Source: Sclerotinia nivalis (lineage: Eukaryota; Ascomycota; Leotiomycetes; Helotiales; Sclerotiniaceae). From it: a DNA stretch of 64,000 nt. Below, piece by piece: positions 1-12,777 of this stretch. The notes under the pieces are model-generated. The model did no database searches. It worked only from the letters and a program-made list of their open reading frames with translations, and was not told the origin of the DNA. Positions within the stretch are counted from its first letter, which is position 1, and the number at the start of each line of letters is the position of its first letter. The DNA lies in NCBI GenBank assembly GCA_029531795.1, contig JAPEIS010000008.1, positions 2,480,001-2,544,000 of the forward strand. Direction: 5' to 3'. The position numbers and the translations under genes were made by a program.

Positions 1-1717
1 GGTTCTGGATAAGATTTGCAATTTGCGAGCCTCCATTTGATTTACTACATTGTTTTGGTGACTGTTGGATCTATGTTGGTGGTAATTTAGAAAGTCCCCA
101 TTAATAGCTTGATAAAGCATGAACAAAAACAGGCCGAGTAGCCAATATTTGGTTGATTGGTTGATAATTGTCTATATGCGGCAAATGTACCGCTCTTGGC
201 AGGTTGCCGCCTTGCAACAGTTGGGGCTCATGTACTCCTGGGGCGATATGCGTCAGACTAATATAAAATGCGGCACAGCCTCCATTTGCATTATCACTTA
301 TGTAAGCACATCGAAAAAATGTTGGTGCAAAATATCCAGCTTCTTGCATCCCAGATGGTTACGTGAATTCTTTTCAGAGTTATGATTTGCAAGATCCTCC
401 AACAATTCTACAACCAGCCAAAAGATATCATTTAATCTCACATGATACGTTCGACCACATGGCAGCCACAATTATGCGACGCATGACATTAAAACCAGCT
501 CCTACAGCGCGGCAACGGCATGCTCCTATTAACCAGCTGGAAAAGCACAGAAAACTAGTCCCGCCCACTTCCCAAAGCATGGCAAACTTATCACAAGGAG
601 GGATCCTCGAGAAAGTAAACATCAGAAGGATTGGAAAGAGAAGGGCCCCATTTATGGTAGAACGTCTCTACTACTTCCATCTCAAAAAATAACTAAACCC
701 ACCCCCTACTACTATCGCGTGTCCAGGTTATGAAGCAAACGAAGGAAAGGAGATCCTTATTGACGAGATACTGAGATGGAATGATTTGAATTCTGTATTT
801 AATTCAGGCAACCTAGACAAGTTACTTTGCTGTATTGGATATCGGTACAGCATTACCACTAAAGCAGCTTTCTACGCATCACCACGTGGATTATTTTTCG
901 ATTCAATAAAGGATATCGTAATCCTCATGGAAAAACGATATATGATCCTCAAACATTTTTCACTTTCTTATTGACAAATACAAAATACGACGTCATTTAG
1001 ACGTTGCCTTTGTATTCACGGGCTTAGCTTCTCAACGTGAACTTTTGAGTCCCGAGTTCCCTACCGTAGAGACGTTGCATCTTTGCAAGACTTTCAGATT
1101 CCAAAGGTAGAGCCGTAGCTCCAACCCTTTTTTGTTGCAAACTACAAATAGGAGTATCCGTTTAAGGACGTAGGAAATAAAAGAGTTGCTCGTGGTTGTG
1201 ACACCTTCCTGCTTGGAGAGAAAAGGGCAGGAAAGACCGAGATGAGACGCGAGGCAGTAGCGTTCAGATTACTTTAGATAATCCGAATACTGGAGTCTTA
1301 CATGAGAAAATGCATAATCTTTATTAATGAGCCATCAGGTTCATCCCCAGATTTTTGATTGGTTACGCAATGTAGTACTATAGTGACACTAGTCATATTA
1401 GCTTATGGGCTAGTACGATAAAGTTTGCCCACGGAAGGTCAGCCAAAGAACAATCTCCTAAGTTTGCATTCTTGCGAGTATGAACTATACAAGAAAGTAA
1501 GGAATTAGCCGGCGCGCTGAGGAATTGGATTTCAATATCAACAATTATGAGCTAGGGCTTCTGATAGTCTGGATTGAAATCCAGCAGTAAGAAAAGACTT
1601 TCGATCCTCCAAGTTGTTTAGAATATTGAAATCATTCTGAAAACTGAAATCGTTTTGATTGTTGGCTTGTTTCAAACATTTTTCGGACATTGAAAGCCTT
1701 TAGAAACTAAGAGTTTC
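1..1717. other. Leading intergenic stretch, no supported gene
   Basis: I see only short open frames here (up to about 109 codons) without recognisable protein motifs, consistent splice structure or start context. A minus-strand frame at about 101-349 and a plus-strand frame at about 363-692 are the longest; neither resembles a known family to me. The stretch may include the end of a gene lying beyond the window edge, but nothing in the sequence shows this. Confidence 0.5.
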
Positions 1718-2290
1718 TCAGATATCCACAGCTTTTCGGACATTGAAAACTTTCAAGTCAAATTTGCTGGTCCTGAAAATTCGATACCCTGAACTTTTCC
1801 AATCCAAATGTATAATCCACGACCAATAACAAGAAATCTCAAGAAAAATGCACTCTAGATGACTGCTCCATTTAACTAGCTCAAGGAGGCAATGAAGAAT
1901 AGCAATTTTCCCCGCACAGTATGCGGGAGGATGATAAATTATTGGCATTGTTTGGCAAGGTGTATAAAAAGCATACATAGGCCTTAGAATTCCGATTTCC
2001 TCCCAAAATCTGAAGAGCACCAACTGACACCTTCATCGCAAATTGGTACTCTTAAACTATGACTCATACGAGGACTGAGACTTGTGCATATTTCACCTGA
2101 CCACTTCGGGACTATTGACCATAGGAGCTCCACCTGCACTTGCAATAACAGCCCCAGGCTCAAAAGCCCTTTCCCCCATGAGCCCATCAGAAAGGCCCAT
2201 ACAAGCCTTGTAGATTCTAATAGACTGACGTCGCACGTGGAAGTGATCACGAAATTTTTTCGGAATCTCGTCTTCGAAAGATAGAATCGG
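1718..2290 (-). CDS. Candidate two-exon gene fragment, unrecognised
   Basis: A possible minus-strand exon runs 2290-2097, bounded by a TAG acceptor and a donor of the form AG|GTGAAA. It reads as 64 open codons containing a Gly/Ala/Pro-rich stretch (GERAFEPGAVIASAGGAP). Splicing over about 87 nt to an acceptor at 2010/2009 keeps the frame open through 2009-1718, ending in a stop. The joined product would be about 160 residues with several Cys and aromatic residues in the second half. I do not recognise the family. No convincing first exon or start codon was found upstream (towards 2.5 kb), so this could be a gene remnant or chance openness. Phase agreement across the proposed junction is the only positive evidence. 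Confidence 0.28.
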
Positions 2291-2669
2291 CTATGCATTA
2301 CTTAAAACACATGGAACACGTTGAATGTATGCTCCTGCGTAGACATTCCACACTCTGGTTTTCTTCCTCAAAACTTATTGTAGGGGAAGCTTGGGGCTGG
2401 GAGGAAATGCCGAACACCAAAATCCTGCTAGGCCTCAAAATACTTTTCAATATTTCAATTTGGGTTCAACAATCACACACCTGATCTTTCGGACTTTTAA
2501 ACCCTCATAACGCATCTCAATGTTCTAGCTCGCATTTGACAAGTAGATAGTTTAGGAGTTGGTGGGGGCAGAATAAAAGCGGTGTGAAATACGCGAGCTT
2601 GAGTGTAGCGAGGTATATACCAAGATTAGCCATGTCTTCACATCAACTTGATACAAAATCTTCATGATT

Positions 2670-2769
2670 TCCCTGCTGGCGCAATGGTAGCGCGCAAGAC
2701 TTCTAAGTGGACATTGCATCTACATTTGAATCGATCTTGAGGCTGTAGGTTCGAGACCTACGTAGGGAG
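2670..2769 (+). tRNA. tRNA-Arg (UCU anticodon) with intron
   Basis: The cloverleaf folds completely. A 7-bp acceptor stem (2670-2676 with 2762-2768, one G-U pair) is followed by a D arm with a GCGC stem. The 5-bp anticodon stem pairs 2695-2699 with 2735-2739, a 5-nt variable loop follows, and a 5-bp T stem encloses TTCGAGA. The anticodon TCT is at 2702-2704. An intron of 28 nt (2706-2733) sits one base 3' of the anticodon, the canonical position for eukaryotic nuclear tRNA introns removed by the tRNA splicing endonuclease. The discriminator base is G at 2769. It decodes AGA codons. Its nearest neighbour is the SerRS gene about 240 bp downstream on the same strand; no functional link is implied. 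Confidence 0.93.
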
Positions 2770-3007
2770 TTACCCTGAGTAAAATCGGTTTGAATCCGAT
2801 CCAAGTATCACTTTTTCGACATTGCTTTCTTTTGCTAAACTTTTTTTTTGCTTGAAGTTGGCTGGTTGCGGACTTTTGGCATTGGAAAATCTTTTTGCCG
2901 AATGGAACCCCGCATTTTTATTTTAACCAATAATGAGCTCGGACCACAATTCTAAGCTTCCAAAAAAAATATATCATCCCACCATCCTCTTCCCCTCAGT
3001 ATCCAAA

Positions 3008-4528
3008 ATGTCAACCAGCAAACGCTTCACATGTTTACGATGTCAATTCCAATCTCTCACGCGCTCACCTCCTCGTCGTCTTTATCATGTCTCTCCACGA
3101 TTACGTTCCGAAATACCTAAACCCTCAATAGCGCCCAAACAGTCAATCGATATTAAACACATACGAACCCATCCCGAATTATACGAAAAGAGCTGTATAG
3201 AAAGGAATTACAAACTTCAGTCTACCTATCCAGCCAAAGTAATAAGTTTATTCGAAAAATGGCACGAACATCAACGCGATGGAAGAGCGTTACGAGAAAG
3301 GAATAATAAATTAAAGCTTCAATTGGCAAATCCGAAATCATTACGAAATGACGATTCAGAAGACGCGCACAGTCTACGAGCACTCTCTAAAGAAGAGATA
3401 ATCGCCGAAGCACGAAGTCTGAAGGATAAAATCTCTCAAATCGAGACTTCGGAGACTGCCCTCATGACAGAAATCAATACCCTCGCATCCGCCATCCCAA
3501 ATCTCACATCTGATTTCACCCCCCGGGGCTCAGAACCAAAAGTAATAAGAACCATTAACGAGCATCCCGAACCTATTCCATCCTCCTCCGATCGAGTATG
3601 GCGTTCTCACGTACACATAGGCAGCGAATTGAACCTTCTCGATTTCTCCTCCGCAGCCACTACCTCCGGCTGGGGCTGGTACTATCTACTTAACGGCGCG
3701 GCCCTCCTCGAACAAGCACTAGTCCAATACTCTCTTTCACTCGCCCTCTCCAAAAAATGGTCTATAGTCTCTCCTCCCACAATGATCTACTCGCACATCG
3801 CATCCGCCTGTGGATTCCAACCGCGCGATCAATCTGGCGAACAACAAATCTATTCCATTGCGCAAACCCCCTCCGATGCCGAGAGCGGAAAACCAACCTA
3901 CTCCTTAGCAGGAACCGCGGAAATCCCTCTAGCGGGCATGAAAGCCGATAGTACCATCCACGAATCTCAACTCCCCTTAAAAACAATCGCAACATCACGT
4001 TGTTACCGCGCCGAAGCAGGAGCCCGCGGCATCGACACAAAAGGCCTCTACCGCGTCCACGAATTCACAAAGGTAGAAATGTTCGCCTGGACGCTTCCCA
4101 CCCTGGAATCCACAACCGAAGTCTTCAATGAAATGCTCTCCCTCCAAATCGAAATCCTCACCTCCCTCAACCTGCACTGTCGAATCCTCGAAATGCCATC
4201 TACGGATCTAGGCGCGTCAGCCATGAGAAAAATAGACATCGAAGCCTTCTTTCCCTCGCGTAGAGAGAGAGATGATGGATGGGGCGAAGTAACTAGTTTG
4301 AGTATTTGTGGGGATTATCAGAGTAGGAGATTAGCGACGAAAGTTGATATTGCTGCGAATGGGGGCAAGGTTGCGTTTCCGTGGACCGTTAATGGGACGG
4401 CTGTTGCGGTACCGAGAGTTGTGGCTGCGATTTTGGAGAATGGTTGGGATGAGGAGAGGAAGGAGGTTAGGGTGCCTGAATGTTTGTGGCCTTGGATGGG
4501 AGGGAGGAAGGTTTTGAAGAAGGAGTAG
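3008..4528 (+). CDS. Mitochondrial seryl-tRNA synthetase
   Basis: Class II aminoacyl-tRNA synthetase that charges tRNA-Ser with serine, here most likely in mitochondria (the Dia4-type fungal enzyme). The reading frame is uninterrupted. The N-terminal third has the helical-arm region with many Lys/Glu residues typical of SerRS. The class II motif 2 region is visible as CYRAEAGARG followed by TKGLYRVHEFTKVEMF (about two-thirds along). The motif 3 region is EVTSLSICGDYQSRRL, and the C-terminal part includes NGTAVAVPRVVAAILEN. The frame extends upstream to an ATG at 2933. I prefer 3008 because its context (CCAAAATGTC) is good and the peptide that follows (rich in Arg, Ser and Thr, poor in acidic residues) looks like a mitochondrial presequence. 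From 3008 the protein is 506 aa, a usual length for the family. The serine codon context motif 3 differs from the bacterial consensus, as is common in mitochondrial forms. Confidence 0.92.
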   Translation: MSTSKRFTCLRCQFQSLTRSPPRRLYHVSPRLRSEIPKPSIAPKQSIDIKHIRTHPELYEKSCIERNYKLQSTYPAKVISLFEKWHEHQRDGRALRERNNKLKLQLANPKSLRNDDSEDAHSLRALSKEEIIAEARSLKDKISQIETSETALMTEINTLASAIPNLTSDFTPRGSEPKVIRTINEHPEPIPSSSDRVWRSHVHIGSELNLLDFSSAATTSGWGWYYLLNGAALLEQALVQYSLSLALSKKWSIVSPPTMIYSHIASACGFQPRDQSGEQQIYSIAQTPSDAESGKPTYSLAGTAEIPLAGMKADSTIHESQLPLKTIATSRCYRAEAGARGIDTKGLYRVHEFTKVEMFAWTLPTLESTTEVFNEMLSLQIEILTSLNLHCRILEMPSTDLGASAMRKIDIEAFFPSRRERDDGWGEVTSLSICGDYQSRRLATKVDIAANGGKVAFPWTVNGTAVAVPRVVAAILENGWDEERKEVRVPECLWPWMGGRKVLKKE

Positions 4529-5112
4529 AGATTAGTGAGTTAGAGAGTAGCGAGTGATGGGATGGTATTGGGATTTAGATCGAATTATTGGCTAAGATAT
4601 TCGTGGTGCAGATTCACATTTCTACTCACATGCAATGAATGATTGATACCAGAAGAGATAACACGAGAAGAGAGGAGAAGAGAAAAATGTACTAATACTA
4701 CTACTACTTTACTACCTAGTATACCTCCCAAGGGAATCTCTAAAAATAATGAAAAAGAAGCACAAACAACAAAGATATAAATAAGATATACTAATCGCTA
4801 AAACGCTATTCATTAAAAGAAAATTAATTAAATAAAAAAAGTACAATCAAAAAACTTCAGGACTTCATCAAGAAACCCGCATGGGTATAAGTAAGGTCCT
4901 GCCGCAAGCCCTTTCCACTCCCTTTGCTTCCTAGCAAAAAAAAAGAACAAAAATTTCCACCCCTGTCCCCGACGCAAACCAAGAAAGATACAAGAATTAG
5001 ACGTGTATTTAGTAAACTTTCAATCAAAACAAACAAGAGAAACCCTCCTACACCCTATGAATCCAACACTGCCCGTTCCCACATTGATATCGGCGCTTCA
5101 TCTCATCAACAA
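4529..5112. other. Convergent intergenic region
   Basis: About 580 bp between the 3' ends of the SerRS gene and the giant coiled-coil gene. It is A-rich with short A runs and CTACTACTACT-like simple sequence near 4690-4710. This fits two facing 3' UTRs. I see no coding signal or RNA gene in it. Confidence 0.6.
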
Positions 5113-8100
5113 CTAAGCAACCTCTCCCTCATACAAAACCACGGGATTATATTCCTGCCCCGCACTACTCGTCGACAACTCACTTTCCGTTCCCAAATGA
5201 CTATTCGTTCCCAAATCCGTCTCCGTTTCATAGTCCGACTCTGAATTGGCATCTCTACTTCCATCTATACTCTCCGCGTATTCCGAACCCCTATCTAGAC
5301 CTTCATTGGCTGTAATGACAGTAGTCCCATGACTACTTCTCCTCATCGTATTTGAATCACTTTCATGTCCAGTTCTTTCCCCATTATCATGATTAAGCGG
5401 CTCTTTATTTTCTTCATCTTCGTCTTCATATTCTTTCAATGCTAAATTTTCCTTATTCAATTCCCCGTAATTGCGTGTCTTATTGGGGGCTCCTCCCCAG
5501 CTGGTTTTGCGTGGGGTAGCACCACCTGATTGTTTTACACTGTGGCTGCGTTTGAAATTGCCAGCGGGAACATTGTTGTTGATTTGACTTAGAGAAAGAA
5601 TACGTCGCTGGGCTTGGTTGGCAAGAGGTCCCTTAGTTGGAGAGCGATTTTTCATAGCAATATTGATGGCTTCTTGCGTTATCGATGGAGTTTTTGATGC
5701 GACGCTTGAGGCGACAGAATGAGCCGTTGAATTGCGTTGAGTAGAAACCCGCTTACGACTCATAGGATCTCGTCCAACTTTCCTGTTACCTTTTGTTAGT
5801 AAAAGAGCTCGAGACTGATCAATGACTCCTTCAAGGATACGTCTTTCAAGTCCTTCGGCTCTTTCTTCCATTTCCTGCAATTCTTCACGGCGAATTCTCA
5901 AGGCTGTCTCCAAACTAGAGACATCAGAGGCAAGTCGCATCTTTTGATGGATCAAATCTTCTTTATCAGTTTTAAGCTTGGCAACATAATCTTTCAAAAC
6001 CCTTTCTTCCCCTTTAAGCGAAGCAATTGACGCTTCAACTTGTTCCTTTTGACCTAGACGTTTCTCGAGAGCAATGGCAGCTTCTGCGGCAGCCTGCTCC
6101 TTACTCTCATGGTCGTCTGCAATTCTTTGAGTTTGAGTGGAGACAAATTGGGAAACTTCTGCAGCAGTTGCCATCATTTGCTTTTGTAACTTTTCAAGCA
6201 TCTCTAATTGTGCTATTGACTTTCCGGCTTCTTGTACGTGATCAGCTAGCTTATCAAGCTTCTCATGAACAGGTGTGTCATCGTATTTTGGAAACTCAAC
6301 AGGGGGTGGAATCTCAGGTGGCGGAGGAATGTCGGCAATCTTCTTCTGGATCGTCTCTGCGGAAGCCTTGGAATGTTCGTAGTGCTGGACGGCCATGTTG
6401 AGAACATCTTTGATCGATTCAAGAATCTGAGGATTATACTCTGTCACAGTTCCCTGAACTCCTTCCACAACACCCAAAGTCTTCAATATTTGCTCACGTG
6501 TAAGTTGGTGCTCGGCCTTAGCATCGGCGTGTGTTTCCTCGATTTTGATAAAAGTTTCGTCCACACGGTTAAAGACTGTCTTTGAAGCTTCCTCCATCTT
6601 TTCGGCAGACTCTGCCACAGCAGTTATTAATGTGTCGAGTAGAACTTTGACATCCTCGGCCACTTGCTTCGTGCTCAAGATATTAGCCTCAACTTCTGTA
6701 GTTTTCTCCACACCAGCTGTAGCTCTTTCTTCTAAGAAGCTCTGGAGCTCATCATACTTGGTAATGATTTCACTGAATTTCTCCTCGAAATGCGAATCAA
6801 GTTTATCCCAGGTTTGCTGGAATTTTTCGTCAGTTTCGAGCTTAGATCCAACCATACCAGCATTAGTCTTTTCAAACTCTTCAGTCATAGCATGGAACAT
6901 TGCCTGTAAATCTTCGGAGATAGTGCCATTTCTATTGATAGTTTCCCCTAGTCCTTCAAGGAATGTGCGCACAGTCTCGACATTGGTTTTACCTTCATCA
7001 AGCTTTTCTTTAACTGCGTCCCTAAATTCCATGAGAAAAGACTTGACTTCTGTGACACGTTCGCTAACACCAACAGTCTCCGCTTGTCGCTCTTCGAAAG
7101 CTTTGGCATTCGTGGTTGCATGCAATTCAATTCGGCCTGCGGTTTCCTTGACCAAGGTGCCCAGTGTGTTGACTTCATCTTTTGTGGCTAAAGCTGCAAA
7201 TTCCGGGACGACGGTTTGCTCAATAGCAGATTTGATATCGAGACATACAGATTCAACAGCTTCAACGTCTGTCTTGGTAACCTTGTCAAGACTCTTGAAC
7301 TCGGTATTGACCTGCTCTTTCATCTCTGCAAGACCAACCAAAACCTCACGCACTGCAGTTTCAATCGAATTAATGGCATCTTTCTTCGGAACATCCTCGA
7401 GTTGCTCAGTCAATAAAGTAATGCCGTCTCGGGCCTCAACAACAAACACGCCCATGGTCTCAATATCCTCCTTCTTGGCAGATTGTTCAGGATCAATTTC
7501 ATCAAGTTTGGCTTTTGTATTGTGAAGTAAAATTTCAATAGCATCAAGATCCTCTTTCTTGATTCTATCTTCTTCGGGAATGACCTCGCGTGAAACAACA
7601 GTATCTACTTTAGTTTGAACATTCCGAAGCATTTCCTCGAGGACGGCCAAATCTTCTTTGGTCACAGAGCCAGGAGCTAGTTGTGGCTTAGGTGGTTCCA
7701 TAGACTCCAGAGCCGCTACTTTGATGCCAAGCTGTGTAATGAGCATCTCGAGATTCTCAATGTCGTTACGGGATAGGTTTTCAGTAAGTGGGACTATAGC
7801 ACGCTCAGAAATCTCCGCCACGGCTTGCTCATTCTTTTGATTCTCTTTAAGAACTTCAAGATCGGCTCGGACAGTTTCTAGACCTCGCTTAAGTGTGTCG
7901 AGGATCTCATGATTGACAGTTGTATCAACAGGTTTGTTGGCAACCTTTTCAATTTCGGATTTCAGGACAGTGAAACCATCCTGTAGCGCGTCAATAATAT
8001 CTCCAGTTCCCGGCATACTATCTTCCTCGTCCTCTCGTGATCGCGAGGCTTCCATATTGGCTTTGATGCCATCGAAACCTTCCTTTAAGGCGTCAAGAAT

Positions 8101-11100
8101 CTCATCCTTGTCATCGCTTGCTCCTGATCGAACCAATGTCGACGCTATCGAGCCTCGAAGATGTTCAAGCTCTCCATTAACACTCTCAAAGCCACTAGTT
8201 GAGCTTTTGGAGATAAGTTCCTCCACCTCGGAACGAAGCGTAGCGAAGTTATCCCGCATGTTCTCAAGAATCTCATCCTTACCTGTGACGTCTGAGGCTC
8301 GATCAACATAAGCCTCAATATCAGAGCGGAGTTTATCAAATCCATCTTTAGTTGCATCAAGGAGTTTCTCAGTGTCTCGTCCATTCGCAGCAACATTTTG
8401 CTTAGTTTCGTCCGAAAATGCCTTGAACTCGTTTCGCATAGATTCCATAATTTCATGTATACGTGCAGAAACTTGGGCCGTGAAGTTGTCAACGGACTGA
8501 GGTGAGCTTCCTAATCCTGCTTTCACGGCTTGGATAACTTCATCGCGGGTAATGCTTTCTGTAACTTCTCGGCTTAATTCCGTGGATGCCTTAGCAGCGG
8601 CAAAATCAAAGTTCTCAAGGCCTTCTTTGACAGCTCCGAGGATATCTTCTCGGTTAACCTTGACATCATTTCCTCGAGTGAGCGCCGAGTCAAACGTTTG
8701 TAGTCCCTCCTTCACTGCATCTAAGACGTCATCACGGCTGACGCCCACGGGTATGTCAAGCGTAAGAGCGTTATTGAACGTTTCGAAGCCTTCCTTGACA
8801 GCGTCAAAGACATCTCCTTTACTAGCATTTGCTTCTCTAACGCTAACAATGGCTGAATTGAAAGTCTGAAGACCATCTGTAACGGCTTCAACGACGTCCT
8901 CACGTGTGACCGATGAAGGGAATCTTTGAGATTGCAGACCAACTCGTACGGCCTCGAACACATCTGCCTTCGTGCATGTCGGAGTGACGCCTCTAGTTAA
9001 TGCTGAATCAAAGGTTTGGAGGCCATCTTTTACTGCATCAAGTATATCTTCACGTGTGAAACTGGCCCTTTTAACTGCTTCAAGAATATCATCCCGGGTA
9101 ACGCTTCCACCAATGTCGTGGATCTCAAATCCGTTCTTCACAGCATCGAAAACATCATCCCGAGTGATAGAATCAACATCCTCCCGAGTCGATGCTAGTT
9201 CTTTCGATTGAAGTCCGTCCTTGATTGCCTGGAGAACTTCATCGCGAGTGACGTTGGATGTGTGGGCTTGAAGTCCTTCTTTCACAGCTCCAAGAATATC
9301 GTCTCGTGTAACCGTTGGGGAAGTCTCTCTAGTTAATGCGGAATCAAATGATGTCAAGACCTCTTGAACAGCATCCACAACTTCATCTCGAGTAAGGCCA
9401 TTTTCAGTATGATGGCCTTGGAGATTTTCTTTGATGACTTCGTGAACGTCATTCCGGGTAATGCCACCACTGGGTTCTTGTGATTTGAGACCAACTTTGA
9501 TTGTTTCGAGAACTTCATCACGAGTTGCATGACCTCCAACATTTTTGATCAAGGCTGAATTGAATCCTTGTAAGACCTCTTGTATAGCATCGACAACGTC
9601 TTCACGAGTGATACCTTGGCTTGGGCCTTGAGTTATGGTAGAGCCGTGGAACTTGGTCATAACTTCCTGCATTGCATCAACAATTTCGGCGCGAGTTGCA
9701 CCAGTTTCGGCATTTCCACGGGTAAGAGCGGAATCAAAAGTGGTCAAAACATCCTTGACAGCATCCATCACATCATTACGTGTAAGGCTACCGCTTCCAC
9801 TAACGTCCCTAGTAAGAGCAGAATCGAAGGTATGAAGACCCTCTTTTACAGCATCAAAGATGTCATCGCGGTTAATGCCAGTGTTGCCACCAACATCACG
9901 TGTAAGGGCGGAATCAAATGTTTGTAACCCATCCTTAACAGCCTCAAAGACATCCTCCCGAGAAATCCCCGTTTCGTTTTCCTCCGGGTCAGATGCTGGG
10001 ATTAGTGCACCGAAGTTAAAGTTGTGAAGGCTTTCTTTCACGGCATCGAAGACGTCTGCACGGGTAATACTGTCTCCCACCTCTCTACTTAAAGTGGGAA
10101 ATTCAAAACTTTCAAGGCCTGCTCTTACAGCTTCAAACATGTCGTTGCGAGTAATGGCTTCTTCATTATGATGAGGCATGTTGGCGGAAAAGTCAAATGT
10201 ATGTAGGCTTTCAATAACTGCGCCTACCACATCATCTCGGGTAACACCTCCGTCAATCTCACGATTCTGATTGGCAAGGCCAAATGATTGAAGTCCTTCT
10301 CTAATAGCCGTCACCACATCGTCCCGTGTGATGCCATCAATATCGCGATCAAGAGCAGCAAAGTCAAACTCTTTAAGACCTTCCTTAACGGCTTGAATCA
10401 TTTCAGTTTGCGTGAACCCTTGGAGAACCTCTGCACTTAGTGCCGTTGGGTTTGCAGAAAAGTCAAAGGTTCGAAGGCCTTCAGCGACAGCATTAAGCAT
10501 ATCGTCTCTGGTAATTTCAGGCTCGCGAGGCTCTGGCATTGGTGCAGCGGGAAACTCAAACTCCTCAAGGCACTCACGAACTGCATCGAGAATTTCGTCT
10601 CTAGAAAGAGATTCGGAGTCGACTGGTGGTGGAGTAAAGTGCTTCAATCCTTCAATGACTGCAGCAAAGACTTCATTCCTCGTTGCTCCTGGTTCGTTTT
10701 GAGGCGCAAACTCTTGGATACCTTCTTTCAAGCATGCCAAAAGTTCTTCTCTCTCGAGACCAAAATGTTGCAACTCGATGTCGGGTTTATAATTTTCCCA
10801 CGCTTCCCTGACTGCATCGATGATATCTTCTTTCGATTCAGATTTTTCCGTTACTGCTGAGCGTACCACGTTATAGACTTCTTTGTAGTCGATCTTTTGC
10901 GTGGCAGCAGAGGCCGAATTTTGTCGACGACTTTCCCGAATTAGTTGGTTCATGTGCTCTTTCAATTCCTCCAGACCATTTTGAACAACACTAGTGACAT
11001 CGGCACCATTGGAAGCTCCATCTTTACTGGCCTGGTCTAATTTCCTCCCAATCTCTCTTCCCATACCCAAAACCTCACCACGGAGTTCTCGGACCAATGC

Positions 11101-12777
11101 CTTGACTTCAGCTGTAAGCCCACCTCCCTGAGCAACGCTATCCTTAAGGCTTCGTATAACTTGAAGGACATCTTCACTCAGTATTTCACCTGAGCGACTG
11201 GGTCCCTGGGACTTACGCCTCTCCCTGTCTGCCCCATTGGCAACAAGAGCCTCTAATCTTTGCGCAACAGAAGCTGGTCTGTCAAAATCTAGTTCTAGCC
11301 TAGGCGCATCCTCCTCAAAGCTATATTTACGTCCTCTGGTCTCTCCTTCGCCATTTTTTTGGTGATGGGCAATGAGAGCTTGAGAAATCTCAGTGTTCTT
11401 CTTGATGAACTCCACCAACTCCTCTAACTTTTTGGCCGTCGACATCCCTTCCCGGCCAAGTTGCGCAGCAATTTCCGTAAGTCGAGATATTAACAATTCC
11501 TGTCCTTCCTTTGTGCCCATCTCTCGAAGTATCTTCTCGAGCAAAGCTACAGTAGCAGCATGCGCAACAGTGTCGCTACCATGTTCTCGGCTATGTTCTC
11601 TCGTAAATGGAGTTGATAATAACGTTTCTCGATCTAATGAAGCAGCGAAACTGTTGGGGCTAGGGATCCGAGGAAGGGAAAATCCTTTCGAGTTTCGTGA
11701 TGAGGATGGTGATGCACGTCCCTTGCTCTCTGCGAAATGATTGTTGCCTCCATATAATGTACGCTCGGAGCCAGCATCAGACAGACCAGTCACTAATTCT
11801 CGGAGACTCTTTCGTATATCCTCATCCCTGGCATTCGTCGCTTCTTTAAGGCTGACTAGATCCGTCGCGTTATCCTTACTTCTTCTACTCAATTGCGCCA
11901 TCTCCCTCTGAAGACTAGTACAAATACTGGTGAGACTAAGAATTTGATTTGAGATGGCATCGAATGTTTGAGGTTGTCGTGAATAAGCAGTGGAGCCATT
12001 GGTGACGTTGGCAAGAGGTGGATCTGTCTCCTTGGTCGTCATATTGTGAAGAGCCTGCATTGTGGCGGACTGAGGAGGAGTATTCTCGCCAAACATACTA
12101 CTGTGGGGTGGCCGGCGCAGTGAAGGTCTTACATGCATCGAGTTCCGTCTTTCCCTAGGTGATTCGACTTGATTTTTGGTGGGTGTAGTAGCTCGAACAG
12201 AATCCTTATCTGACATCCGGTCGGAAAATTTCTCTGGTGACTCCAGTCCGAAATCCTTGCTGGCGTGGGGCGTGGCAGGTCTTGTCGATGACTTCTCTGG
12301 AGGCTTCAAAGGACCGAAAGTTCCGCTCTCAATGAAACTACTCAAATCTCTAACATTACCATTCTGTAGCGATTGCATTCGTTTGTGATTGGGAGCAGTA
12401 CCCTTGATCAGTAAACGTTCAGGAGATGGTTCTGTGAGGCGTTTCGGAGGTGGTATGGTTATGCTATAGGTATTATCGCGAGCTCTTTCAGTAAGCGCTG
12501 CATGTGCGGACTTGATGGCTGCCGACGTTCCTCGTGAGGAAACACTCGGCGATGATGGGTTCATAGGAAGTGGAGGAGGCGCACGTTCTGGATCAGAACT
12601 GTCCCACCTGTAAATGTATGGTCAGAACCGCGTCAATAAATAGAAGACATAAATAAAAGCTTACATTGGAACAATTGCTCGTCCAGAATCTATTGAACCT
12701 ATAGAATGCGCAGAACTTCTGTGTACAAGAGCAAGTCTATCGCCATCGCGAGAGGCTTCTCTTTCTGAAGAAGGCAT
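5113..12777 (-). CDS. Giant repeat and coiled-coil protein (about 2,535 aa), function unknown
   Basis: Two exons. Exon 1 is 12777-12665 (start MPSSEREASR); the intron is 12664-12608 with GTAAGC and CAG ends; exon 2 is 12607-5113. The spliced length divides by three. The first 600 or so residues are Ser/Pro/Arg-rich with short coiled coils. Then come about 29 clear and 4 decayed copies of a unit whose core reads TRDDVxDAVKEGL, often followed by QTFDSALTR, with spacers of about 10-30 residues (roughly 10.85-8.5 kb). The next 900 residues are Glu/Lys-rich heptad-like sequence without Cys clusters or globular motifs, ending in a helical block around AALEKRLGQKEQVEASIASL. The C-terminal 200 residues are basic then acidic and low complexity. 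No ATPase, kinase or membrane segment is visible. The architecture suggests a filamentous scaffold or cytoskeletal linker, but that is inference; I cannot name a family. Shadow frames on the plus strand here are artefacts of codon bias. Confidence 0.88.

Noticed and set aside
6545..7525. Plus-strand frame of 326 codons inside the giant gene
   Set aside because: Antisense shadow of the coiled-coil frame; Ser/Thr-rich peptide reflecting complement of Glu/Lys codons.
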